DNA of 64,000 nucleotides, from the NCBI GenBank assembly GCA_963803115.1, contig CAWDLN010000007.1, positions 1 to 64,000 on the forward strand, read 5' to 3'. Of the stretch, positions 1 to 8,455 are shown piece by piece; position 1 is the stretch's first letter, and each line of letters opens with the position of its first letter. A program made the translations under genes and the position numbers. Below the pieces are notes generated by a model, which did no database searches, was not told the DNA's origin, and worked only from the letters and a program-made list of their open reading frames with translations. This stretch comes from DATBGZ01 sp963803115 (GTDB lineage Bacteria > Actinomycetota > Actinomycetes > Mycobacteriales > Micromonosporaceae).

Positions 1-1
1 G

Positions 2-613
2 CAGCACCGTTGGGACAGCGCACGGCGCCTGCTGCACGACGAGGACCTCAATGCCGAGGATCGCCTCGCCGGGCTGCTCGTGCTCCTCTACGCCCAAGGC
101 GCGACCGCGATCAGCCGGCTCACCGTCGAACATGTCAATGTCCATGATGGAGGAGTCCGCCTTCGCCTCGGACGAGTTCCCATCCACCTGCCCGAGCCCG
201 TCGCCACCATCGCCCGCGCCGTCGTCGCCAACCGCAAAGGTCACGCCACCATCGGCGCCACCAAACCCTCGCCCTGGCTGTTCCCCGGCGGACAGCCGGG
301 CCGACCCATCAGCACCCAACGCCTGACTCAACGACTCAACAACCTCGGGATCCGGCCCAGCCAGGCCCGCAGCACAGCTCTGTTCCAACTCGCAACCGAG
401 ATTCCCGCCGCGATCCTGGCCCGAACGTTGGGCATCCACACCGACGTCGCCGTCGTCTGGCAGCGCCACGCCGCAGGCGACTGGACCACCTACGCAGCCG
501 AAGTCAGCCGACGAGAACCCAAGAGCCGCACGAGCGGACACGTCACCGAAGCCGAGATCGCCGAGCCGCCTATACCGACTCACCGCCAGCCGCACGAACG
601 GAAGCAGCGATGA
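2..613 (+). CDS. Tyrosine recombinase-like protein, 5'-truncated by window edge
   Basis: The frame is open from the first bases and the start lies outside the window. The visible ~203 residues resemble the catalytic half of phage-type integrases: a helical segment with an Ala-Thr-Ala-Ile-Ser-Arg-Leu stretch where the first catalytic Arg is expected, a short beta hairpin, then LFPGG and a C-terminal helical bundle. The usual H-x-x-R and the final Tyr motif are not clearly recognisable (RPSQARSTALFQL, then QRHAAGDWTTY), so this may be one of the degenerate recombinase partners that travel with an active recombinase in multi-recombinase elements. It overlaps the next gene by four bases (ATGA), which indicates translational coupling. 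The family assignment is moderate; the element-partner role is inferred from the second recombinase at 1155. Confidence 0.6.
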   Translation, partial: QHRWDSARRLLHDEDLNAEDRLAGLLVLLYAQGATAISRLTVEHVNVHDGGVRLRLGRVPIHLPEPVATIARAVVANRKGHATIGATKPSPWLFPGGQPGRPISTQRLTQRLNNLGIRPSQARSTALFQLATEIPAAILARTLGIHTDVAVVWQRHAAGDWTTYAAEVSRREPKSRTSGHVTEAEIAEPPIPTHRQPHERKQR

Positions 614-960
614 ACAGCCCCGACGACAGCAAGCACGAACGGCCCTCCGAGCAGGACGCCAGCGAGGAGTACGGCTCGGCTTGCGAAGAGCCCGCGGTGG
701 ACGTGCCGGCCGGCCTCCTCGGCCAAACCATCGAACTACTTGACCTTTGCGACGAACTGTTCAACCGCCCCGGCAGCAGGCATGTCGACGCCCACATCAG
801 TGCAGTCATCAACCGCTACCAGCCAACGGCTGCCGCCACTCTGCGATGGTTCCACGACGGCCTCGGCATCACCGCGACCGACCTGCAGCAACTCCTCGAC
901 GACAGAGGGATCATCGTCGAGCCCACGCTCCGAGGCCGACCCCTTCCCCACTATCGCTGA
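610..960 (+). CDS. Small acidic protein of the recombinase element
   Basis: This is a 116-residue protein whose start overlaps the stop of the upstream recombinase-like gene in an ATGA, so the two are probably co-translated. The first ~35 residues are charged and low in complexity (many Glu, Asp and Ser). The rest looks helical and amphipathic. I recognise no domain. Small accessory proteins sit between recombinase genes in transposons of the Tn554 type, where TnpC is about this size, so an accessory role in transposition is plausible. There is no motif to prove it. Confidence 0.5.
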   Translation: MNSPDDSKHERPSEQDASEEYGSACEEPAVDVPAGLLGQTIELLDLCDELFNRPGSRHVDAHISAVINRYQPTAAATLRWFHDGLGITATDLQQLLDDRGIIVEPTLRGRPLPHYR

Positions 961-1154
961 CATGCCGAAGCCGGACGCCCAGCCCTCAGCAACCGGGGCA
1001 CGGGCCCAAGGGTCCCGGTCCTACAACAGAGCCAAACCCCGGGCATTCCGACACTTCGAATACCTGACGCTGCCATTACGTCACCCGACTTCATGGACGC
1101 CTACGGGCACATCACGGCTGGCGCCGGCTCGATGCTGCCGGAGGTCGGGTTCGA

Positions 1155-2196
1155 ATGAAACACAACACCACAACCGGCGCGCCGGACTTCTACACGTTTG
1201 CGCGCGACTTCCTGCACACCTACATGCCCACGATCCGCAGGCTCTCGCCGAAAACGGTCGAGGCCTACCGGATCAGCTTGGAATGCTTACTAACCTTCCT
1301 CACCGACCACGAACACGTCGACCGCGCACGTGTCAGCTTCGACCACTTCGACCGAACACGCCTGAAAGCATGGATGGCCTGGCTCGCCGACGACAAGCAC
1401 TATTCTTCGCGAACCATCACCCTACGGATCAGCGCCATCAAAGCGTTCCTGGCCTACGCCGCCGCCGAAGACGTCGGCCTCATGGCACTCAGCCAGGCGG
1501 CACGAACCCTCAAGGCCTCTGCCGCGCCGAGGAAACCGATCGAATATCTTACCCAGGCCGAGACACGCGCCGTCCTGGCCGCCTTCACCGGCCGGACAGC
1601 GAAATCACGCCGGAACCGGATGCTGCTCATCCTGCTCAACGAAACCGCCGCAAGAGTCAGCGAAATCACCGCCCTCACGCTGGCCGATCTGTCGCTGACC
1701 AGACCAGGGCACGTCAGGCTCACCGGGAAACGTGACAAGACCCGAATCGTGCCCCTGACCGACAAGACGATCGGGCACCTGCGCGTCTACCTGAAAGAAT
1801 TCCACCCGAACACGGCGAAGCAGCCCGCGACACGTCCGCTGTTCTACAGCCTCCGCAGCGGGCAGCCCGTCGGCCTGTCGGCCGACACCGTCGCGGCCGT
1901 GGTCAAACAGGCCGCGAGCGACTGCGCGAAAGACCTGCCCCACGGTGCCGGCCAGGATTCACTGCCACATGCTGCGCAAAACCAAGGCCATGGACCTCTA
2001 CCAACATGGCATCCCACTGCCGATTATTATGCGGCTCCTCGGCCACGAAAACACGTCGACCACCGCCGCCTTCTACGCATTCGCCACCATTGATATGATG
2101 CGCGCCGCCGTCAACGCCGCCAACCCAACAGTCGGCGACCCCGCCGGTCAGCCCCTGGCCGAAGACACACTGGACGCCCTCTACAGCCTGCGATGA
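1155..2196 (+). pseudogene. Tyrosine recombinase (XerD-like), frameshifted
   Basis: An N-terminal SAM-like core-binding domain (about residues 10-100, with LSPKTVEAYR) is followed by the catalytic domain. The catalytic residues are visible: Arg in AARVSEITAL, Lys in TGKRDKTR, then the H-x-x-R in HMLRKTKAM, the second His in LLGHENTSTT and the Tyr in AFYAF. The first frame runs from the ATG at 1155 to about 1940. The HMLRK-to-Tyr part is in the next frame, ending at 2196. Removing one C from the CCCC run at 1938-1941 restores a continuous reading (DLPTVPARIHCHMLRK), so this is a single-base insertion. If it is not a sequencing error, the protein loses its catalytic His and Tyr. The gene ends just before the inverted repeat at 2204-2273, which is probably the end of the element that it mobilises. 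Confidence 0.8.
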
Positions 2197-2203
2197 ACGC
2201 GAA

Positions 2204-2273
2204 TCGTTAAGCCGAGGAATCTGGCACAAACAGGCAGCGGCCCAGCGCAAACGCTGATTCCTCGGCTTAACGA
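2204..2273. repeat. 18-bp inverted repeat, probable right end of the recombinase element
   Basis: Positions 2204-2221 and 2256-2273 are perfect inverted copies 18 bases long (TCGTTAAGCCGAGGAATC and its complement). Between them lies a second small hairpin, CAGCG-CAAA-CGCTG at 2243-2256, so the strand can fold into a branched structure. It lies directly after the tyrosine recombinase gene and directly against the point (about 2274-2287) where IS3 orfB homology stops. This fits the terminal recognition site of the recombinase element. Confidence 0.6.
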
Positions 2274-2274
2274 G

Positions 2275-2814
2275 AACTTCGGCATAATCTGAGTGAAACA
2301 CTGTTCCCGGAAGCGGACGTCGGTGTGTTATTGCCATGCGCAATGCGTCGATGATGAGGTCCGTGCGCATGTGGTCGGCAATGGCGAATCCGATCACTTT
2401 CCGAGAGAAGCAGTCGATCACGGTGGCCAGAAACGCCCAACCAGTCCATGTCTTGATGTAGGTAATGTCTCCAACCCAGGCAAGGTCGGGTCGCACCGAC
2501 GACCAGTCGCGCTGCAGCAGGTCGACCAGGCTCGGGTCGAACCGGCCCGACATGGTGGTCTGCTTGTACGGCTTGGGATGCACGCCACGCAGTCCGGCCG
2601 TGCGCATGAGCCGGTGGGTGCGCTTGTGCGAGCACACCACCCCGGCGCGGGCCAGCTCATCGCGTACCCGGCGGACACCGACCCGCCGACCATGCGCCGT
2701 GTGGATCTTTTTAATGCGTTCAGTGAGTTCCGCGTCGTACAAGGCCCGCCGTGACGGCGGCCGGTCACGCCACTGGTAGAAACCTTGCCGGGACACGCCG
2801 AGCATGCGGCACAT
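2275..2814 (-). pseudogene. IS3 transposase OrfB, 3'-truncated
   Basis: The product is a DDE transposase of the rve integrase fold. Visible are the HTH_21-like segment (residues 30-80, beginning at the ALYDAELTERI stretch), the first catalytic Asp in WVGDITYIKT (about residue 116) and the second in FHSD (about residue 176). The catalytic Glu and the rest of the C-terminal region are missing. After HSD the open frame runs on into unrelated sequence to 1903, which I exclude. Reading upstream in the same frame extends homology beyond the ATG (ESEPVRFSFIADQ), as expected for a protein made by frameshift fusion with OrfA. The gene cannot be functional. Confidence 0.8.
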
Positions 2815-3181
2815 GAAAGCGATCGGAAATGCCTTCTCCGCGGCCTGGTCCGCGATGAAAGAGAACCTTACTGGTTCTGACTCGCGAAGAAGCCGCCGCT
2901 TTTTTTAGAAAGTCCCGCTCCATTTTAAGCTGCTGGTTCTCCTTTCGTAGCCGCTGCAACTCGGCCCGCCCCGAAACGTCCAGGTCGGGCTCTTTAGCCT
3001 CGCCGTTCTCTCGCGCTCTCGCCACCCAGCGTCCCAACGTCGCTTCGACAATTCCCAAGTTCCGGGCAACCTCCGCGACCGGCTGCCCGGAGGTGATTAC
3101 ATACTGTACGGCCTCGGTCTTATAGTCGGGCGTGAACCTGCGCCTCGTACTTCCCACCTTGATCGTCTCCTTGTAGATCAA
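2765..3181 (-). CDS. IS3 transposase OrfA (DNA-binding subunit)
   Basis: It starts at the ATG at 3181. Residues 10-55 form an HTH_Tnp_1-type helix-turn-helix (RRRFTPDYKTEAVQYV, VAEVARNLGIVEATLGRWV). Residues 70-95 form a leucine-rich coiled coil (LQRLRKENQQLKMERDFL). The family-like part ends at about 2890 with FLKKAAA; the rest of the open frame is probably read-through. An A7 run at 2900-2906 (minus strand) is the expected slippery site. Unusually, orfB lies in the +1 frame relative to orfA, not the -1 frame typical of IS3, so an indel probably also affects this junction. orfA alone is not expected to transpose. Confidence 0.75.
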   Translation of the reverse strand: MIYKETIKVGSTRRRFTPDYKTEAVQYVITSGQPVAEVARNLGIVEATLGRWVARARENGEAKEPDLDVSGRAELQRLRKENQQLKMERDFLKKAAASSRVRTSKVLFHRGPGRGEGISDRFHVPHARRVPARFLPVA

Positions 3182-3804
3182 TGTCCGTTGTGGTCACTGT
3201 CTACAAGGTCGGGAACGGTCCAGACCCCACCGTCGGCGCCCGAGGCGTCTACCACCACATCGTCACCGCACTCGGCGGAAAACCCAGCTTCCACACCGCC
3301 GCGCTCATACCCCAAGCCCGCAACGCACTCGCCGCCGAAGCCTCCGAACGCGGCCGTACCCCGATATTGCTCATCGATGAAGCTCATATCTTCGACCACA
3401 GTGGACTCGACGCCATCCGGCTCCTCACCAACCACGACCTCGATACCGGGGCGCCGTTCGCCACCATCCTGCTCGGCCAACCAGACCTCGCCGGCAAGAT
3501 CCGCTACGGCATACTGGCTGCCTTCGATCAACGGATCACCGTCCGTCACCACCTGACCGGCATGACCGCCGACGAGACCGCCGGCTACATCCGCCACCAC
3601 CTCGCCCTCGCCGGCCGCAACGACCCACTCTTCAGCGACGACGCAATCACGTTGATCCATGCCAACAGTCGCGGCAAACCCCGCGCCGCTAACAACCTCT
3701 GCCTCGCCGCGCTGCTCGCCGCCCGCGCCAACGACAAACCCATCGTCGACGAAGCCAGCGCCCGCACCGCGATCACAGAGACCAGCGACCACGCCACCCT
3801 CTGA
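3181..3804 (+). pseudogene. ExeA/TniB-like AAA ATPase, 5'-truncated
   Basis: Homology begins at about residue 15 (DPTVGARGVYHHIV). The Walker B motif ILLIDEAH is present, followed by the sensor region (TILLGQPDL) and the helical lid ending in GKPRAANNLCLAALLAA. The Walker A motif and everything before it are missing, so it cannot bind ATP normally. ATPases of this family assist transposases in Tn7-like and related elements. The break lies at the IS3 boundary, so the insertion probably removed the 5' half. The first ~14 residues are not family-like and may come from IS-flanking DNA. Confidence 0.7.
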
Positions 3805-3884
3805 CCAGCCCGACCACCTACCACACCGAGCCCCGCCGGACAACCCGGTGGGGCTCTCTCATACCCGCCCCGGCCGCACCGCGA

Positions 3885-5255
<1,371 letters not shown>

Positions 5256-5448
5256 CAACTGCCTTATACGCACTCGCAACTTGACAATTCCACAGTGGAC
5301 CTTAAAACGAGGCGGCAACCGAGCCTGCCTTTCCATACGGCACTTACGGGTTCCAACGAATATCGAGCGGGCGTCCTCAACGTCGAGGGCGTCAGCACTA
5401 TCAGCTAATGCGGTGGACGGGAGTCCACAAGAGAACAGAGGAGTAGTC

Positions 5449-5652
5449 ATGGCAAGGCCACCTGAAAGTCGGGTGCTCTACAGGGTGCCTGAAGCGATGG
5501 CACTGCTCAGCATGAGCCGTAGCGCCATCTACGAACAGATTCGGTCCAATCGTCTTCGCTCGGTCAAGCAAGGCCGTAGCCGCCTCATTCCAGATGCGGC
5601 GATCGCGGACTATGTGGCTCTTCTTGAGCGGGAAACGGCGAGGGCAGCATGA
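5449..5652 (+). CDS. xis: Excisionase (MerR/Xis-like HTH)
   Basis: This 67-residue protein starts at the ATG at 5449, which has a clear ribosome site (AGAGGAG, 6 bases upstream). The pattern YRVPEAMALLSMSRSAIYEQIRS followed by a basic wing (KQGRSRLIP) and an AIADYV helix is the winged helix of element excisionases. Xis bends DNA at the attachment site and directs the integrase towards excision. Its stop overlaps the integrase start in an ATGA, so the two are coupled. Confidence 0.85.
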   Translation: MARPPESRVLYRVPEAMALLSMSRSAIYEQIRSNRLRSVKQGRSRLIPDAAIADYVALLERETARAA

Positions 5653-6815
5653 CGGGCAAGCGACGCAGCCGCGGTGACGGCGGCATCCGCTGGGACGAGA
5701 CCCGGCAGCGGTTCATAGCGTCCGTAACGATCGGCTACACCCCCGCCGGAAGGCGGATCTTCCGGCGGGGTAGCGGAAAGACCGAGGCACAGGCCCGGGC
5801 GAAGCTGAAGCAGGTCCTTCGAGACCACGAAGATGGACTGGCGATCGCTCCGCAGAACCTCACGGTCGGCCATGTGGTCGGAGATTGGCTTCGATACGGC
5901 CTGCACGGCCGATCGAAAGGCACGGTGGCCAAGTGCACTCATCTCTGCATGGTGCACATCGTGCCGGCACTGGGCGCACGTAAACTACGCGATCTTTCGG
6001 CGGCCGATGTGGACCGTTGGCTGGCGGAGAAGGCGAAGGCGCTGAGCACTCGGACATTGCAGGAGCTGCATCAGTGCCTGAACCGGGCGGTGAATCGGGC
6101 GATGGCTCGTGATCTGGTAAAGCGCAACGTGGTCGGACTCTGCTCGGTTCCCAAGGGGCAACCGGGCCGGCCCTCGAAGTCTTTGACCGTGGAGCAGGCG
6201 AAGCGACTACTCGATTCGGCCAGAACGAACCGGCTGTACGCCTACATCGTGGTCTCGCTCCTCACCGGTGCCCGGACGGAGGAGCTGCGCGCGTTGACCT
6301 GGGCTCACGTCGACCTGGACGGGAAGCCAGAGGCCGATCCTCCCGAGCCGCCTTCCATCGAAGTGTGGCGGTCGGTCCGGGAGGGCGGCGATACGAAGAC
6401 CCGAAAGTCCCGTCGAACGCTGGCGCTTCCGCAGCGTTGCGCTGAAGCACTCCAGGAGCACCGCAGCCGATCGGGCGGCGCTGGGGTCGACGCGGACGGC
6501 CTGGTCTTCGCCACATCACGAGGAACGGCTATGGGTGCCGGGAACGTCCGCCGCACCTTTCGCCTCGCAGCCAAGGCGGCCGGACTCAACCCCGAGGACT
6601 GGACCCCTCGCGAGTTACGGCACAGCTTCGTGTCGATCTTGTCCGATGATGGCGTGCCGCTGGGCGACATCGCCGACTTGTGTGGCCACGCCGGCACCTC
6701 TGTGACGGAAAAGGTGTACCGCCATCAGCTCCGACCGGTACTGCTCCGCGGTGCGATCGCAATGGATCGCATCTTCCCCGGATCCGAGGATGGCCGTAGC
6801 AATGCACGGCCGTAG
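5649..6815 (+). CDS. int: Site-specific integrase (tyrosine recombinase) of the AICE
   Basis: The protein has 388 residues, the normal length for pSAM2-type integrases. An N-terminal arm-binding domain (RRSRGDGGIRWDETRQRFIASVTIG) is followed by a SAM-like core-binding domain (LTVGHVVGDWLRYGL onwards) and the catalytic domain. Catalytic residues are visible: Arg in LTGARTEELRAL, R-H in RELRHSFVSI, His in LCGHAGTSV and Tyr in KVYRHQL. It catalyses integration at the 3' end of the adjacent tRNA-Val gene and excision together with Xis. The gene ends 70 bases from the tRNA and points towards it, the standard AICE arrangement. Two copies of TAGTAACTCAG (6813-6823 and 6825-6835) lie just after the stop and could be arm sites. 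Confidence 0.9.
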   Translation: MTGKRRSRGDGGIRWDETRQRFIASVTIGYTPAGRRIFRRGSGKTEAQARAKLKQVLRDHEDGLAIAPQNLTVGHVVGDWLRYGLHGRSKGTVAKCTHLCMVHIVPALGARKLRDLSAADVDRWLAEKAKALSTRTLQELHQCLNRAVNRAMARDLVKRNVVGLCSVPKGQPGRPSKSLTVEQAKRLLDSARTNRLYAYIVVSLLTGARTEELRALTWAHVDLDGKPEADPPEPPSIEVWRSVREGGDTKTRKSRRTLALPQRCAEALQEHRSRSGGAGVDADGLVFATSRGTAMGAGNVRRTFRLAAKAAGLNPEDWTPRELRHSFVSILSDDGVPLGDIADLCGHAGTSVTEKVYRHQLRPVLLRGAIAMDRIFPGSEDGRSNARP

Positions 6816-6835
6816 TAACTCAGTTAGTAACTCAG
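6813..6835. repeat. Direct repeat of TAGTAACTCAG after int
   Basis: The 11-base sequence TAGTAACTCAG occurs at 6813-6823 and again at 6825-6835, a period of 12. The first copy contains the integrase stop codon. Its place between int and the tRNA attachment site suggests integrase or Xis arm-binding sites; this is inference from position only. Confidence 0.4.
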
Positions 6836-6885
6836 GACACGAACGAAGCCACCTCCGTCGATGGGAGATGGCCTGTGATCTGGGT

Positions 6886-6956
6886 GGGCGATACTGGGAT
6901 CGAACCAGTGGCCTCTTCGGTGTGAACGAAGCGCTCTCCCGCTGAGCTAATCGCCC
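6886..6956 (-). tRNA. tRNA-Val (anticodon CAC)
   Basis: The 71-base gene folds as a full cloverleaf on the minus strand. It has the acceptor stem GGGCGAT/ATCGCCC, D arm GCTC...GAGC, anticodon stem CTTCG/CGAAG with loop TTCACAC (anticodon CAC), variable loop AGGCC, and T arm ACTGG-TTCGATC-CCAGT. CCA is not encoded. Its 3' end faces the integrase gene, so it is the likely attachment site of the integrative element to its left. Confidence 0.95.
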
Positions 6957-7052
6957 GTGACGGCGTCGAGCGTACCCGATTGTTTTCGGAAGCCGCATCC
7001 GGGTATAAGGCGCCTCGATGGCGATTCCGAGGACGGATGGCTCGTAGCGGAG

Positions 7053-7445
7053 CTACTGTCTGAAGAAGTCCCAGAGGTCGGACAGCGACGTTATTCCGAA
7101 GCTGAGACTCAGCGATATCCAGAGCACTCCCCCGACGAACACGATCCCTGCCAGACCCACCAGCATCCGGGTCACGAGGTGCTGCCGGCCGAGCCAGTGC
7201 CACCACGACTCCAGCCGGCCCTTGGTGAACAGCAGCAGCCGCTGTGCCCAGACGAACTCGACCGCCAGAATTGCCAGGCCGGCCAGGACGATGAGCCACC
7301 CCGGCCCGGGGAACGGGATAAGGATGATCCCCAGCACCACCACGGCCCCGCCGAGAACGCCGATCACGGCCTGCAGGGTCAGACGCCCGGTCCGGGTCGA
7401 CCGTACTCGCTGTCGGAAACCACCTAGTTGTTCCCTCAGCCTCAT
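7053..7445 (-). CDS. PGPGW-family membrane protein (TIGR02611-like)
   Basis: The 130-residue protein has three or four hydrophobic segments (about residues 22-42, 48-66, 90-110). The diagnostic motif FPGPGWLIVLAGLAIL occurs after the first segment. This small family of putative transmembrane proteins is common in actinobacteria and has no proven function. The N-terminus is short and basic, which suggests that it faces the cytoplasm. It stands alone between the tRNA and the SsgA-like gene. Confidence 0.75.
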   Translation of the reverse strand: MRLREQLGGFRQRVRSTRTGRLTLQAVIGVLGGAVVVLGIILIPFPGPGWLIVLAGLAILAVEFVWAQRLLLFTKGRLESWWHWLGRQHLVTRMLVGLAGIVFVGGVLWISLSLSFGITSLSDLWDFFRQ

Positions 7446-7738
7446 GCGTCACTCCAGCCGCTCAGCGGGCGTTACCGGAGTGAGAAAGCGTACGACGCAC
7501 GGGCCATGACGGCTACTCGACTGCGAACCTCAGGACGATGCACAAGACAACACAGGCCGGGCGGAACACCACAGAACAGAACTGCAGTCGATACCTACAC
7601 ACAAGGTCCCGTTTTTCCATGATTGCTACCACTACTGGGTGAGAAGAGCTGATGGCGCCGCAAGACGAGGAGTATCACCTGAGTATGGGAATGCGGGGCA
7701 GCGGGGGCGCCTCGCAGCAGGGCCGGGGGGAGTCAGCC

Positions 7739-8170
7739 ATGAGTGCCATACGTCCGCAGACGGTCGAGGTCGAGACATCACTTCGCCTCGTCGCGCCTGA
7801 CGCGACCGCGCTGCCAGTGCGCGCCAGCCTGCGGTACGACCCGGCCGACCCGTACGCCGTCCACGTGCTCTTTCACGCGGACAACGCGACGGGCGAGACC
7901 GTGAGCTGGTCGTTCGCCCGCGAGCTGTTGGTCACGGGCCTCGACGAACCGGCGGGAATCGGGGACGTACGGGTGTGGCCGTGGGCGACACCGCGCGGCG
8001 ACTTTGTCGCCCTGGCCCTGTCCTCCCCCGACGGGAATGCGCTGTTCGAGGTACCGCGCAGCGTGCTCGTGCGGTTCCTCCGCCGCACGTACGTCGTCGT
8101 GGCCCGAGGCCGCGAGACCGAACACCTCGACGTCGACGCGGCACTGGTACGGCTGCTCGCCGGCCGCTGA
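7739..8170 (+). CDS. SsgA-like sporulation/cell-division protein
   Basis: The 143-residue protein matches SsgA-like proteins (SALPs) in length and in the pattern YDPADPYAVHVLFHADNATGETVSWSFARELLVTGL, given here as a family signature spanning residues 29-64. SALPs are found in morphologically complex actinomycetes and control septum site selection; SsgB recruits FtsZ. I chose the ATG at 7739 because GGGGGAG lies about 7 bases upstream and because the length then fits the family; the open frame extends back to 7652. It most resembles the SsgB branch, but a subfamily cannot be fixed by eye. A hairpin follows at 8191-8223. Confidence 0.8.
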   Translation: MSAIRPQTVEVETSLRLVAPDATALPVRASLRYDPADPYAVHVLFHADNATGETVSWSFARELLVTGLDEPAGIGDVRVWPWATPRGDFVALALSSPDGNALFEVPRSVLVRFLRRTYVVVARGRETEHLDVDAALVRLLAGR

Positions 8171-8190
8171 TGGCCACCCCGCCGACCATC

Positions 8191-8223
8191 GCAGGGGCAC
8201 CTTCGTGATGAAGGTGCCCTTGC
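8191..8223 (+). terminator. Hairpin after the SsgA-like gene
   Basis: GCAGGGGCACCTT at 8191-8203 pairs with AAGGTGCCCTTGC at 8211-8223 with one G-T pair and a 7-base loop. There is no T tract. It belongs to the same AAGGGCACCTT hairpin family as 11746-11797. Confidence 0.65.
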
Positions 8224-8455
8224 GCGTACCTCACAGATGTCGATGAATCTTGGTGGCAAAGTTCGTCGTTGATCCCCGCTAGTCCGCGCCGACGTCGGCA
8301 CCCAGAATTCACGCATCGACCTACGCGCCGACAATTACGTCAAGACGGTCCGCGTTCGCTCCTCGTTCCTCGGAGCTCACGCTACCCGTCACGGCGCGGC
8401 CATATTGCCGGGGAAGGCTCACCCCGCCTGCCCCGCGCGACCCCCGGAGGCCTTG

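Larger units (their letters stand above)
2275..3190 (-). mobile_element. IS3-family insertion sequence, truncated
   Basis: Adjacent orfA and orfB on the minus strand identify an IS3-family element. The 3' third of orfB is missing: homology stops immediately after the second catalytic Asp, where the inverted repeat of the recombinase element begins. The 5' side lies within a few tens of bases of a broken AAA ATPase gene. I read this as an IS3 copy that landed in the ATPase gene and was later interrupted by the recombinase element. The exact IS3 end near 3185-3210 cannot be fixed by eye. Confidence 0.7.

Noticed and set aside
1145..1165. GGTCGGGTTCGAATG, resembling a tRNA T arm
   Set aside because: The 3' half cannot pair with TCGGG and no acceptor or anticodon stem can be formed around it.
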